Shown here: positions 55,796-64,000 of the stretch, one piece after another
How the letters are laid out: the number at the start of each line of letters is the position of its first letter
Position numbering within the stretch: the stretch's first letter is position 1
Assembly (NCBI RefSeq): GCF_050632385.1
Contig: NZ_CP192599.1
Span: forward strand, 868,001 to 932,000
Direction of reading: 5' to 3'
DNA from: Humitalea sp050632385
Lineage (GTDB): Bacteria; Pseudomonadota; Alphaproteobacteria; Acetobacterales; Acetobacteraceae
DNA length: 64,000 nt
Made by a program: the position numbers and the translations under genes
The notes under the pieces: generated by a model
Databases searched by the model: none
What the model saw: only the letters and a program-made list of their open reading frames with translations
Told to the model about the DNA's origin: nothing

Positions 55796-56875
55796 ATGTC
55801 TGCCATGCTCGCCAGCCCCTTCGCCTCCGATGCCGACCGCTGGGAGGCCGTCATCCGCCGCGACCCCGCGGCCGACGGCGCCTTTTGGTATTCGGTCCGC
55901 ACCACGGGGGTCTATTGCCGCCCGTCCTGCGCCGCCCGCCAGGCGCTGCGCCAGAATGTTGCCTTCCACGCCAGCCCCGCCGCCGCCGAGGCCGCCGGGT
56001 TCCGCCCGTGCAAACGCTGCCGGCCGACCGAAGCACCGCTGGCTGAACGCCAGGCCGAGGTGGTGGCGGGCGCCTGCCGCGCCATCGAGCACGCGTTGGA
56101 AACGGGTGACCCGCTGCCCTCGCTGGACGATTTGGCGGCGGCGTCCGGCTTCAGCCGTTTTCATTTCCATCGGATGTTCCGCGCGGTCGCGGGGGTGACG
56201 CCCAGGGCCTATGTCGCCAGCCTGCGTGCCGGCCGGGTGCGTGCCGGCTTGGCCGAGGGCGCGCGCGTGACCACCACCCTTTATGATGCGGGCTTCAACG
56301 CCAGCAGCCGCTTCTACGCTGCTTCGACCGGGATGCTGGGGATGCGCCCGGCGGAATATCGCGACGGTGGACGGGGCACGCGCATCCGCTTCGCCATCGG
56401 GGAATGCTCGCTCGGCAGCATCCTGGTCGCGGCGACCGAACGCGGGGTCTGCGCCATCCAGTTCGGCGATGACGCGGCGGCCCTGCTGGCCGAATTGCAG
56501 GGGCGCTTCCCCAAGGCCGAGCTGATCGGCGCCGATCCCGATTTCGACGCCACGGTCGCCCAGGTCATCGCGATGGTGGAAACACCACAGGCGGCCAAGA
56601 CCCTGCCGCTGGACCTGCGAGGCACCGCCTTCCAGCAGCGCGTCTGGCAGGCTCTGGCGGCGATCCCGTCCGGCCGCACCGCGACGTATACTGAGATCGC
56701 CAATGCCATCGGCCTGCCGCGCGCGGTCCGTGCCGTGGCCGCGGCCTGTGCGGCGAACCCAACCGCCGTCGCCATTCCCTGCCATCGCGTGGTGCGGCTC
56801 GATGGAAACCTGGCCGGCTACCGCTGGGGGCTGGAGCGCAAGCGCGAACTTTTGGCACGTGAGCGCGCGGCATGA
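55796..56875 (+). CDS. ada: bifunctional Ada: methylphosphotriester/O6-methylguanine methyltransferase and regulator
   Basis: Adaptive-response protein that repairs alkylated DNA and activates its own operon. From the start at 55796 it has 359 residues. The N-terminal zinc domain has Cys41, Cys45, Cys72 and Cys75 (TGVYCRPSC and RPCKRC), Cys41 being the methylphosphotriester acceptor. An AraC-type helix-turn-helix follows (about 105-200, LDDLAAASGFSRFHFHRMFRAVAGVTPRAY). The C-terminal methyltransferase has PCHRVV with acceptor Cys329. The 2OG-oxygenase gene overlaps its end by four bases. An alternative start at 55805 is possible. Confidence 0.95.
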   Translation: MSAMLASPFASDADRWEAVIRRDPAADGAFWYSVRTTGVYCRPSCAARQALRQNVAFHASPAAAEAAGFRPCKRCRPTEAPLAERQAEVVAGACRAIEHALETGDPLPSLDDLAAASGFSRFHFHRMFRAVAGVTPRAYVASLRAGRVRAGLAEGARVTTTLYDAGFNASSRFYAASTGMLGMRPAEYRDGGRGTRIRFAIGECSLGSILVAATERGVCAIQFGDDAAALLAELQGRFPKAELIGADPDFDATVAQVIAMVETPQAAKTLPLDLRGTAFQQRVWQALAAIPSGRTATYTEIANAIGLPRAVRAVAAACAANPTAVAIPCHRVVRLDGNLAGYRWGLERKRELLARERAA

Positions 56876-57573
56876 AGGCGCGCATCGCAGCACTGGACTG
56901 GGACGGCATCGCCGCGTCGCTGCACGCGACCGGCGCCGCCACGACGGGCCCGCTGCTGACCCCGGGCGAATGCGCCGCGCTGGCGGTTGGCTACGACGCG
57001 CCGGACAGGTTTCGCAGCCATGTGGTCATGGCCCGCCACGGCTTTGGGCGTGGGGAATACCGCTATTACGCCAACCCCTTGCCGGAGCCCGTCGCCGGCC
57101 TGCGCGCCGGGCTCTATCCGCACCTGGCCCCCATCGCCAATGCCTGGGCGGAAACCCTGGGCGAGACGCAGCGCTTTCCCGACGAGCACCCAAAATATCT
57201 TGCGCGGTGCCACGCGGCTGGCCAGCACAAGCCGACGCCCCTGCTGCTGCGTTATGTCGAGGGCGACTATAATTGCCTGCACCAGGATCTCTATGGGGCC
57301 GAGGTCTTCCCCCTGCAGGTCGCCTTCCTGCTCTCCGACCCCGCGCAGGATTTTACCGGCGGCGAGTTCGTGCTGACCGAACAGCGCCCGCGCATGCAAA
57401 GCCGGGTGGAGGTGGTCCCACTGCGCCAGGGGGAGGCCGTGATCTTCGCCGTCCATCACCGGCCGGCGCGCGGGACGCGTGGACCCTATCGCGTGACACT
57501 GCGCCATGGCGTCAGCCGGTTGCGCAGCGGTCGACGCCATACGCTCGGCATCATCTTCCACGACGCCGCATGA
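56872..57573 (+). CDS. 2-oxoglutarate/Fe(II)-dependent oxygenase coupled to ada
   Basis: A 233-residue oxygenase of the double-stranded beta-helix fold. The iron ligands are His137 and Asp139 (NCLHQDLYG), with the distal histidine at 195 or 196 (FAVHHRPARG); the 2OG-binding arginine is probably Arg207 (GPYRVTLRHGVS). It is distinct from classical AlkB, which has an NxYxxG and HxD layout with other flanks, but its coupling to ada by ATGA implies a role in alkylation damage, perhaps oxidative demethylation. The conserved VSRLRSGRRHTLGIIFHDA tail is typical of this ada-linked family. Confidence 0.82.
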   Translation: MKARIAALDWDGIAASLHATGAATTGPLLTPGECAALAVGYDAPDRFRSHVVMARHGFGRGEYRYYANPLPEPVAGLRAGLYPHLAPIANAWAETLGETQRFPDEHPKYLARCHAAGQHKPTPLLLRYVEGDYNCLHQDLYGAEVFPLQVAFLLSDPAQDFTGGEFVLTEQRPRMQSRVEVVPLRQGEAVIFAVHHRPARGTRGPYRVTLRHGVSRLRSGRRHTLGIIFHDAA

Positions 57574-57615
57574 CCCCCCGCGGCAACTGAGGATTGTGGG
57601 GATAACTGCCTGACC

Positions 57616-57642
57616 GCCCGCGTCGCGAACCGCGTCGCGGGC
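57616..57642. other. GC-rich hairpin in the ada-operon/nrdA gap
   Basis: GCCCGC (57616-57621) and GCGGGC (57637-57642) enclose a further near-perfect stem (GTCGCG with CGCGTC, one mismatch). No T-run follows. It lies 43 bp after the oxygenase gene and may end that transcript with Rho or fold in the nrdA leader. Upstream of it, TGTGGGGATAAC (57595-57606) resembles a DnaA box with two extra bases. The rest of the 218-bp gap shows nothing recognised. Confidence 0.4.
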
Positions 57643-57791
57643 GATTCTGACCGAATGACGCCCCCACCCATGGCATAGGGGTTCATCGCGCTTGCGGTGC
57701 GATCAGCCGGGGTCCTACAAGATCAAATACGGAACATCGGCGGTTCTCCGCGGCCCTTGGCAGGGTTGAGGAGAGTCGCCGGCGACACCAT

Positions 57792-59789
57792 ATGCGGGGC
57801 GTGGTTAACAATATGCGTCAACATCTTGTGTCCGACAGCGAAGACAGGGCATTATCCGTCCTCGGGGAATTTCGCTTGGGGGATGTGGTCGTGCTGGATG
57901 CCGCTGTGGGGGATACGTCGCCAGTTTTCGAGGCCGTTGATGCGGCCGGCGTGCAATTGCACGGCCAGGGCCAGGTCAGGGTCGATCGGTCGCGCGACGC
58001 GCTGCTGACCGATTTCGGCCGGGCGACCCTGGACGACCGTTACCTCCTGCCTGGCGAGTCCTACCAGGACCTGTTTGCCCGCGTCGCATCCGCCTATGGC
58101 GATGACACGGCACATGCCCAGCGCATCTACGACTACATCAGCCGGTTGTGGTTCATGCCGGCGACGCCGGTGTTGTCGAACGGGGGGACGAAGCGGGGGC
58201 TTCCGATCTCCTGCTTCCTCAACGAAGCGAATGACAGCCTGGATGGCATCGTCGGCCTGTGGAACGAGAATGTCTGGCTCGCCTCCAAGGGCGGCGGCAT
58301 CGGCTCCTACTGGGGCAATCTGCGCTCGATCGGTGAGAAGGTCGGCCAGAACGGCAAGACCTCCGGCGTCGTGCCCTTCATCCGCGTGATGGACAGCCTG
58401 ACCCTGGCGATCAGCCAGGGTTCGCTGCGCCGTGGGTCCGCCGCCTGCTATTTGCCGATCAGCCACCCCGAGGTGGAAGAATTCATCGAGATGCGCCGCC
58501 CGACCGGCGGCGACCCGAACCGCAAAGCGCTGAACCTGCACCACGGCTTGCTGCTGACCGACGCCTTTATGCGCGCGGTCGAGACCGGGGATGACTGGGC
58601 TTTCACCTCGCCCAAGGACGGCGCGATCGTGCGCAAGGTCTCGGCGCGGTCGCTGTGGATCCGCATCCTCACGGCGCGGATCGAGACCGGCGAGCCGTAC
58701 ATCATCTACGGCGACCACGTGAACAACGCGCGGCCGGAACACCACAAGCTGGCCGGGCTGGAGGTGAAGACCTCCAACCTCTGCTCGGAGATCACCCTGG
58801 CCACCGGCCTCGACCAGCACGGCCGCGAACGCACCGCCGTGTGCTGCCTGTCGTCGCTGAACCTGGAATCCTGGTTCGAGTGGAAGGATGACCCCAACTT
58901 CATCCCCGACGTGATGCGTTTCCTCGACAACGTGTTGCAGGACTTCATCGATACCGCACCCGACAGCATGTCCCGCGCCAAATACAGCGCGATGCGGGAA
59001 CGCTCGGTCGGGCTGGGGGTGATGGGCTTCCACTCCTTCCTCCAAAAAATGAACGTGCCCTTCGAAAGTGCTGTGGCAAAAGTCTGGAACAAGCGGATGT
59101 TCAAGCACGTCCGCGCCCAGGCGGATGTCGCGAGCCGCGTGCTGGCCGAAGAACGCGGCCCCTGCCCGGATGCCGCCGAATATGGCTTCATGGAGCGGTT
59201 TTCGAACAAGATGGCGATCGCGCCGACGGCGTCGATCAGCATCATCTGCGGCGGCGCCTCGCCCGGGATCGAGCCGATCGCGGCCAATGTCTACAACCAC
59301 AAGACGCTGTCCGGCTCGTTCATCGTCCGCAACCCCTACCTGCAGGCGGTGCTGGCCAAGCACGGGCGGGACGATGAGGACACCTGGACGTCCATCACCG
59401 TCACCAAGGGCTCGGTGCAGCACCTGGATTTCCTGACCGAACAGGAACGCTCGGTGTTCAAGACGGCGTTCGAACTCGACCAGCGCTGGGTGATCGAACA
59501 CGCCGCCGATCGCACGCCCTTCATCTGCCAGAGCCAGTCGGTGAACCTGTTCCTGCCGGCCGACGTGCATAAGCGCGACCTGCACCAGATCCATATGCTG
59601 GCGTGGAAGAAGGGCATGAAGTCGCTGTATTATTGCCGCTCGCTGTCGATCCAGCGCGCCGACACGATCAGCGAAAAGGTTGTCGGCCAGGGCGATGTCA
59701 TGGCCGACCACGTGGCGCAGCCCAAGGCGATTTCGCTGATGACCAAGGCGGAAAGCACGGATTACGAGGAATGCCTGGCCTGCCAGTAG
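57792..59789 (+). CDS. nrdA: class I ribonucleotide reductase large subunit without ATP cone
   Basis: Reduces ribonucleotides to deoxyribonucleotides. The 665 residues lack the N-terminal ATP-cone that fills the first 100 residues of E. coli NrdA. The active site holds Cys141 (GLPISCFLNE), Asn329-Cys331-Glu333 (TSNLCSEI) and Cys351/352 (TAVCCLSSLNLE). The radical-transfer tyrosines are in KSLYYCRSLS near 625, and the C-terminal redox cysteines are in EECLACQ. The start could also be the methionine at 57813; the first 60 residues are weakly conserved. nrdB follows 72 bp downstream. Without an ATP-cone the enzyme should not be switched off by dATP through the usual activity site. Confidence 0.95.
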   Translation: MRGVVNNMRQHLVSDSEDRALSVLGEFRLGDVVVLDAAVGDTSPVFEAVDAAGVQLHGQGQVRVDRSRDALLTDFGRATLDDRYLLPGESYQDLFARVASAYGDDTAHAQRIYDYISRLWFMPATPVLSNGGTKRGLPISCFLNEANDSLDGIVGLWNENVWLASKGGGIGSYWGNLRSIGEKVGQNGKTSGVVPFIRVMDSLTLAISQGSLRRGSAACYLPISHPEVEEFIEMRRPTGGDPNRKALNLHHGLLLTDAFMRAVETGDDWAFTSPKDGAIVRKVSARSLWIRILTARIETGEPYIIYGDHVNNARPEHHKLAGLEVKTSNLCSEITLATGLDQHGRERTAVCCLSSLNLESWFEWKDDPNFIPDVMRFLDNVLQDFIDTAPDSMSRAKYSAMRERSVGLGVMGFHSFLQKMNVPFESAVAKVWNKRMFKHVRAQADVASRVLAEERGPCPDAAEYGFMERFSNKMAIAPTASISIICGGASPGIEPIAANVYNHKTLSGSFIVRNPYLQAVLAKHGRDDEDTWTSITVTKGSVQHLDFLTEQERSVFKTAFELDQRWVIEHAADRTPFICQSQSVNLFLPADVHKRDLHQIHMLAWKKGMKSLYYCRSLSIQRADTISEKVVGQGDVMADHVAQPKAISLMTKAESTDYEECLACQ

Positions 59790-59861
59790 GCTGCCCACCC
59801 GCTTGCTTGAGCGCGAGGGGGCAGCACCGCCGGCACAACAGAACACATCGAGAGACACACT

Positions 59862-60899
59862 ATGCCCGACGGTAACCTGTCCCCCCAAAAAATGGATCTT
59901 CTGACCGCCAACCCGGTCTACAAGCCCTTCCGCTACCCCTGGGCCTATGACGCCTGGCTGACCCAGCAGCGCATCCACTGGTTGCCGGAAGAAGTGCCGC
60001 TGGCCGATGACGTCAAGGATTGGCAGAAGAACCTGACCGCGTCGGAGCAGAACTTGCTGACGCAGATCTTCCGCTTCTTCACCCAGGCCGACGTGGAAGT
60101 GAACAACTGCTACATGAAGCAGTATTCACAGGTCTTCAAGCCGACCGAAGTGCTGATGATGATGTCGGCGTTCAGCAACACCGAAACCATCCACATCGCC
60201 GCCTATTCGCACCTGCTCGACACCATCGGCATGCCCGAAGAGGAATATACCGCCTTCCTCAAATACAAGGAGATGAAGGACAAGTACGACTACATGCAGG
60301 CGTTCACGGTGGACAATAAGACCGAGATCGCAAAAACCCTGGCGGCCTTCGGGGCCTTCACCGAGGGGCTGCAACTCTTCGCCTCCTTCGCGATCCTGAT
60401 GAATTTTCCGAGATTCAACAAGATGAAGGGCATGGGGCAGATCGTGTCCTGGTCCGTGCGCGACGAGACGCTGCATTGCCTGTCGGTGATCCGCCTGTTC
60501 CGCACCTTCGTGCAGGAAAACCCGGAGATCTGGACGGAACAGCTCCGCACCGATCTTTACGAAATCTGCTCCACCATCGTGGACCACGAGGATGCCTTCA
60601 TCGACCTGGCGTTCGAATTGGGCGGCGTGCAGGGGCTCGATGCGGAGTCCGTAAAACGCTACATCCGCTTCATCGCCGACCGCCGCCTGCAGCAATTGGG
60701 CCTGGAGCCGCTCTATCACATCGAGCGCAACCCGTTGCCCTGGCTGGACGAGATGCTGAACGCGGTCGAGCACATGAACTTCTTCGAGGGCCGCGCCACC
60801 GAATACTCCCGTGCGGCGACCACCGGCACCTGGGAAGAAGCCTTCTCCGAGGGCGTCTTCAGCAGCCCGCAGCCAGAGGGTGAGATCATCCTCACCTGA
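59862..60899 (+). CDS. nrdB: class I ribonucleotide reductase small (radical) subunit
   Basis: Di-iron tyrosyl-radical subunit, 345 residues. Metal ligands by alignment with the E. coli pattern are Asp77 (FTQADVEV), Glu108 and His111 (SNTETIHIAAY), with the radical tyrosine at Tyr115. Later come the second metal site EGLQLFASF and the helix SVRDETLHCLSVIRLFRTF. The C-terminal tail ends GEIILT. No N-terminal ATP-cone is present, so neither subunit carries the overall-activity regulator. Confidence 0.96.
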   Translation: MPDGNLSPQKMDLLTANPVYKPFRYPWAYDAWLTQQRIHWLPEEVPLADDVKDWQKNLTASEQNLLTQIFRFFTQADVEVNNCYMKQYSQVFKPTEVLMMMSAFSNTETIHIAAYSHLLDTIGMPEEEYTAFLKYKEMKDKYDYMQAFTVDNKTEIAKTLAAFGAFTEGLQLFASFAILMNFPRFNKMKGMGQIVSWSVRDETLHCLSVIRLFRTFVQENPEIWTEQLRTDLYEICSTIVDHEDAFIDLAFELGGVQGLDAESVKRYIRFIADRRLQQLGLEPLYHIERNPLPWLDEMLNAVEHMNFFEGRATEYSRAATTGTWEEAFSEGVFSSPQPEGEIILT

Positions 60900-60953
60900 T
60901 ACCAAGCGGGGCGGTGGTTTGCGCCGCCGCCCCTTCGGCCTATCTAGGCGCCC

Positions 60954-61625
60954 ATGCGCCCCATTCGACTCATCTCCCTTGCCCTGCTCGCCGCCCTGGC
61001 CGGGCTTTGGGGCGCCTCCTGGGCGCTCAAGGCGCCGGGGGAGGGGATTGGCGAATCCTTTGCCCGCCGCATCGCGTCCTTCACCGGCGCCGATATCCCG
61101 CCGCCCTCCTCGGGCGGGGTGGTGATGCCGCAGGGGCTGTCGCTGGGCGGGCCCTTCAGCCTGACCGATCACACGGGCCAGGCGGTGACCGAGGCGGATT
61201 TCGCCGGCCGCGTCCTGCTGGTCTATTTCGGCTTCACCTTCTGCCCCGATGTCTGCCCTACGGAACTCGGCATCATGGCGCAGGCGATGGAGGACCTCGG
61301 GCCCCAGGCCGCGCAGGTCACCCCGATCCTGATCACCATCGACCCGGAGCGCGACACGCCCGCGGCCCTGGCCCCCTATGTCCAGAATTTCCACCCCGCG
61401 ATGCGTGGGTTGACCGGTACGCCGCAACAAATCGCGGAGGTTGCACGGCGGTACCGTGTCTACTACCAGAGAGTGCAACGCCCGGACATGACCGAATACC
61501 TGATGGATCACTCTTCTTTTATCTACCTGGTCGGACCAGATGGGCGGGTGCGGAACCTGTTCCGTCCGGAATCACCGCCAGAGGCCATCGCCGCCGCCGT
61601 CCGTGGCGTGTTGCGCGCGGGATGA
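60954..61625 (+). CDS. SCO1/SenC family copper chaperone
   Basis: Periplasmic thioredoxin-fold protein that helps assemble the CuA centre of cytochrome c oxidase, 223 residues. An N-terminal membrane anchor (about 5-24) precedes the domain. The copper ligands are Cys97 and Cys101 (TFCPDVCPTELG) and His186 (LMDHSSFIYL). It lies 54 bp after nrdB on the same strand; oxidase genes are not in the window. Confidence 0.93.
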   Translation: MRPIRLISLALLAALAGLWGASWALKAPGEGIGESFARRIASFTGADIPPPSSGGVVMPQGLSLGGPFSLTDHTGQAVTEADFAGRVLLVYFGFTFCPDVCPTELGIMAQAMEDLGPQAAQVTPILITIDPERDTPAALAPYVQNFHPAMRGLTGTPQQIAEVARRYRVYYQRVQRPDMTEYLMDHSSFIYLVGPDGRVRNLFRPESPPEAIAAAVRGVLRAG

Positions 61626-61791
61626 CGGCGGGGTTCATCCCGGCGATTAACTTTTACGAAAGCCGCGGTGAGTGTTCTGTTTCCGGGGTTCTGCGATTCA
61701 CGTTAAGTTTCGCAACTCGTCAGTATATCCGGAGTCGCCGGGCTGCCCCTTTTTGTGGCGCACGGGCAGTCGGCAAGGAGAGAGGAAAGTG

Positions 61792-62079
61792 ATGTCGGGC
61801 GACCTGGATGACGCAGATGCTGGGGCAGACGGCCCGCGGGGTGCCGCCAACATGCCGCGCCATACGCGCCGCCTGTCGGACAAGATACTGATCGCTTTTC
61901 ACCATGCCTGCGATCAGGGCGACTTCGAAGTCGCGGACGAACTGCTCCGCGTGCTGGAAATGATGCTGACGCGCCGGCCGATCTCGCCTGACGCAAACCG
62001 GCGGAAGAATATTGAAAGCCTGGTTGCGGCGCATGAGCGGCTCTGGCTGCTGCGTCACCCCGAGGCGAACGAGCGCTGA
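61792..62079 (+). CDS. small conserved-looking helical protein
   Basis: An unrecognised 95-residue protein. The start at 61792 follows AAGGAGAGAGGAAAG. An acidic disordered start (GDLDDADAGADG) precedes a helical core (SDKILIAFHHACDQGDFEVADELLRVLEMML), then a charged helix (NRRKNIESLVAAHERLWLLRHPE). The core resembles a single TPR-like helix pair. The 166-bp gap upstream is AT-richer than average but no box was recognised. It converges with the ABC permease gene. Confidence 0.7.
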   Translation: MSGDLDDADAGADGPRGAANMPRHTRRLSDKILIAFHHACDQGDFEVADELLRVLEMMLTRRPISPDANRRKNIESLVAAHERLWLLRHPEANER

Positions 62080-62083
62080 CGGA

Positions 62084-63016
62084 TCAGATCCGCTTCGCAA
62101 AGCGCCTTTCGGCGCGGGAAGCGATGGCCGACAGGGCCGCGCAGACGATGAAATAGAACAGCGCCACGACGAACCAGGTCTCGAAAACCCGGTTTGTCGT
62201 CGCCGCGACCTCGCTGCCCATGAAGGCCAGGTCCTGGATCGACACCAGGGAAATGATCGAACTGTCCTTGACCAGCGACACCGCCTGGCCGGCCAGCGGC
62301 GGCACGGTGCGCGCCACGGCCTGCGGCAGGATCACATGCCGCAGGGTCTGGCGGCGCGACAGGCCAAGGGCCAGGGCTGCCTCCCACTGCCCCGGCGGCA
62401 GGGATTGGATGCCGCCGCGAACGATCTCGGTGACATAGGCGCCTTCGAACAGCCCCAGGCAGACGATCGCGGCCAGGATCCCGGCGGACTGCGCCGGCGG
62501 GCCGAACAGCACCTCGATCCACCACAGCGTGCCGGGCGGCTGGCGGCGAATCCAATCCTCGATGCCCAGCGCCGGCAGGACCTGGCTGCTGACGAAGAAG
62601 TAGAAAACGAAGACGAAGACCAAGGGCGGGATATTGCGGATCGTCTCGACGTAAAACCCCGCCACCAGCCGCGGAAACAGCGGGCGGGACGCACGGGCGA
62701 TCCCCATGGCGACCCCGACCACGGCCGCGATCACCCCGGCCCAGAGCGACACGCGCAGCGTCGTCAGCAAGCCTTGCAACAGCAGGTTCGCGACCCAGCC
62801 CCGCTGCGGGTCGTGCCGGATGACGAAGCCCCAGACCGGCCCGAAATCCCAGGCGTAGTTCAGCGCGCCGCCAGCCCGCCAGCCGATCCAGCCCAACCCG
62901 CCCAGCACCACGGCCAGGACCAGCGCATCCAGCCGGCCAAACCCGCGCCGGTCGCGGCGGGCGTAGGGCCCGCCGGTCGTGTCGTCCTGGCTCAGCCGGG
63001 CACCTGGTCGCGCCAT
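62084..63016 (-). CDS. polar amino acid ABC transporter permease
   Basis: A 310-residue inner-membrane permease of the His/Glu/Gln/Arg/opine (HEQR) group. After a basic N-terminus there are about five hydrophobic segments. The family EAA loop reads GAYVTEIVRGGIQSLPPGQWEAALALGLS, near 215-243, followed by the helix QTLRHVILPQAVARTVPPL. The start at 63016 overlaps the 3' end of the receptor gene by 25 bases. It belongs to an importer with the receptor at 62992 and a second permease at the edge; the ATPase is outside the window. Confidence 0.92.
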   Translation of the reverse strand: MARPGARLSQDDTTGGPYARRDRRGFGRLDALVLAVVLGGLGWIGWRAGGALNYAWDFGPVWGFVIRHDPQRGWVANLLLQGLLTTLRVSLWAGVIAAVVGVAMGIARASRPLFPRLVAGFYVETIRNIPPLVFVFVFYFFVSSQVLPALGIEDWIRRQPPGTLWWIEVLFGPPAQSAGILAAIVCLGLFEGAYVTEIVRGGIQSLPPGQWEAALALGLSRRQTLRHVILPQAVARTVPPLAGQAVSLVKDSSIISLVSIQDLAFMGSEVAATTNRVFETWFVVALFYFIVCAALSAIASRAERRFAKRI

Positions 63017-63864
63017 TCGCGCGCCCCGAACCAATAGGCGTGCCGGTCTGCCAGCCAGCCATCCAACTGCCGCGTCAGCACCCAGTTGTTCAGGAAGTTC
63101 AGCGCGTCGGGGTCGGATTTGCGCACGGCCATGGCATCGGCCTGGCGCACCAGCGGCTCCGGGAAGGGGCGGAACAGCGTGTCGGGATTGTCCAGCGCGG
63201 CGAACAGGGGGCGCGGCATGCTGCCGACCATGGCATGCGCCCGGCCGCCCACGACCTCCAGGATCGCCTGCGCGTCATCGTCGAACTGCCGCAGGGTCGC
63301 CCGCGGCATCAACCGCTGCGCGGCCGTGGTGGCCGATGTGCCGCGCCGGCCGGCAATGGTCACGTTCGGGCGGTTATAGGCCTCGATCGTCACCATCCCA
63401 TCGGCCAGGCGCTTGTTCGCCACCAGATCCACGCCATTGGCCGAATAGGCGGAGGTGAAATTGGCCGACAGGTTGCGCGCGGGGGTGATGCTCATGCCGC
63501 CGATGATCGCATCGAAGCGCCCGGCCAGCAGGGCGGGCACGATGCCGTCCCAGGCGGTGGGGATGAATTCGGCGCGCACCGACATGTCCTCGGCCAGTTT
63601 CTTGCCGACGTCGACCTCGAACCCCACCAACTCGCCGGCGCGGTTGCGGAAGGCCCAGGGCACGAAGGTGGAAAGCCCGACGCGCAGGGTGCCGCGGCGC
63701 TTCACATCCTCGATCATCGATGCCGCGGCCAGGGCGGCGCGGGCGTCGTTGCCCTGCGCCGCCGCGGGGCGCGCGCCGAAGACGAAGGCGCCGATGGCGG
63801 CAAGCCCGCCGGCGGCAGGGGCGATCATGCGTCGCCGCAGGTTGGCCCGATCTGTCTCGTTCAT
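62992..63864 (-). CDS. polar amino acid-binding periplasmic protein
   Basis: A 290-residue SBP_bac_3 receptor. The signal peptide has arginines before a hydrophobic core (NLRRRMIAPAAGG, ending AAAQ near 37). The mature part shows RRGTLRVGLSTFVPWAFRNRAGELVGFEVDVGKKLAEDM near residues 55-93 and FDAIIGGMSITPARNLSANFTSAY near 116-139, typical of glutamate/aspartate- or glutamine-type receptors. It lies between two permease genes, and the exact ligand cannot be told. Confidence 0.93.
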   Translation of the reverse strand: MNETDRANLRRRMIAPAAGGLAAIGAFVFGARPAAAQGNDARAALAAASMIEDVKRRGTLRVGLSTFVPWAFRNRAGELVGFEVDVGKKLAEDMSVRAEFIPTAWDGIVPALLAGRFDAIIGGMSITPARNLSANFTSAYSANGVDLVANKRLADGMVTIEAYNRPNVTIAGRRGTSATTAAQRLMPRATLRQFDDDAQAILEVVGGRAHAMVGSMPRPLFAALDNPDTLFRPFPEPLVRQADAMAVRKSDPDALNFLNNWVLTRQLDGWLADRHAYWFGAREWRDQVPG

Positions 63865-63884
63865 TTTTGCGTCTCCCTTAAAAG

Positions 63885-64000
63885 TCAGGCCGCGCTGCCG
63901 CGCAGCCTGCGTTCCAACACGCCGACACCGGCGGACAACAGCACGGTCACGCAAAGATAGAGTGCCGCCACGGTGAGCCAGATTTCGAAGGTCATGAAGG
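63885..64000 (-). CDS. polar amino acid ABC permease, C-terminal fragment at window edge
   Basis: Only the last 38 codons are visible. They read FMTFEIWLTVAALYLCVTVLLSAGV, a final membrane helix, then LERRLRGSAA and a TGA stop, as at the C-terminus of HEQR permeases. It ends 20 bp before the receptor start, so it is the upstream gene of the same importer. Confidence 0.8.
   Translation of the reverse strand, partial: FMTFEIWLTVAALYLCVTVLLSAGVGVLERRLRGSAA

Noticed and set aside
57595..57606. DnaA-box-like TGTGGGGATAAC before nrdA
   Set aside because: It has two extra bases inside the 9-mer and no further boxes nearby, so it is not a reliable site.
57785..57845. Possible NrdR boxes at the start of nrdA
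   Set aside because: ACAATATG-like and ATCTTGTGT-like pieces are present but do not form the paired 16-bp consensus, and they overlap the coding start.
57852..59978. 708-codon minus-strand open frame opposite nrdA
   Set aside because: nrdA on the plus strand has all catalytic residues; the antisense frame shows no domain and ends arbitrarily.
1..64000. CRISPR arrays, tRNA or rRNA genes, prophage
   Set aside because: No regularly spaced direct repeats, no recognisable tRNA cloverleaf or rRNA stretch and no phage structural or integrase genes were noticed.

Overview
The window is very GC-rich, tightly packed DNA from a motile Gram-negative bacterium, most likely an alphaproteobacterium of the Rhodospirillales/Acetobacteraceae type (Roseomonas-like). 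That placement is inferred from the gene content: orphan Bug/TctC-type receptors, the DUF1013/TrcR protein, an alphaproteobacterial fliL-fliM-DUF6468-motE flagellar block, a cheZ of the alphaproteobacterial kind and class I ribonucleotide reductase without ATP cones. No rRNA, tRNA, CRISPR array, prophage or insertion sequence was seen.

Layout. 1-3359: three tandem OmpA-like outer-membrane proteins on the minus strand, the first cut by the window edge. 3560-7769: housekeeping genes (purK-purE, two small DUF465 proteins, trcR, DUF1192, a small heat-shock protein, rpmE). 7865-12479: a complete livKHMGF-type ABC importer whose five genes are joined by short stop/start overlaps. 12638-19421: pyridoxal kinase, an NHL-repeat protein, a YeiH-type exporter, then a TAXI-TRAP receptor and fused permease followed by an AapJ-like receptor. 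19679-22822: serA and a chemoreceptor operon. 22899-26080: a purine/ureide catabolic group (M20 amidohydrolase, flavoprotein, 5-hydroxyisourate hydrolase). 26117-31570: two Bug receptors, a Tat-exported amine-oxidase-like flavoprotein, an SRAP protein and a quinone oxidoreductase.

31567-50349 is a motility island: flgF-flgG-flgA-flgH (minus), fliL-fliM-DUF6468-motE, cheY-cheZ and a large TPR-like protein (plus), the polyamine genes speD-speE, a membrane protein of unknown role, fliP-fliO and a small unknown protein (minus), and flgB-flgC-fliE-fliQ-fliR-flhB (plus). It supplies rod, ring, switch and export-gate parts. fliF, fliG, fliH, fliI, fliN, flhA, hook, filament and stator genes must lie elsewhere. 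Three TTAA-N7-TTAAC-like sites in motility promoters are compatible with CtrA control.

50359-64000: a lysR-trxB pair divergent from an lrp gene, an MFS exporter, an orphan YopT-like (family C58) cysteine protease, an ada plus 2-oxoglutarate oxygenase repair operon, nrdA-nrdB, a SCO1/SenC copper protein, a small unknown protein and part of a polar amino acid ABC importer that runs off the right edge.

The most notable signals are the orphan C58 protease-like gene at 54927-55709; a 225-bp multi-hairpin element present twice (19439-19663, 32347-32571) whose central stem has changed by compensatory substitutions; and a 103-bp element (27088-27190, 45422-45524) that in both places begins at the stop codon of the upstream gene. 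All identifications come from reading the sequence; no database search was run.
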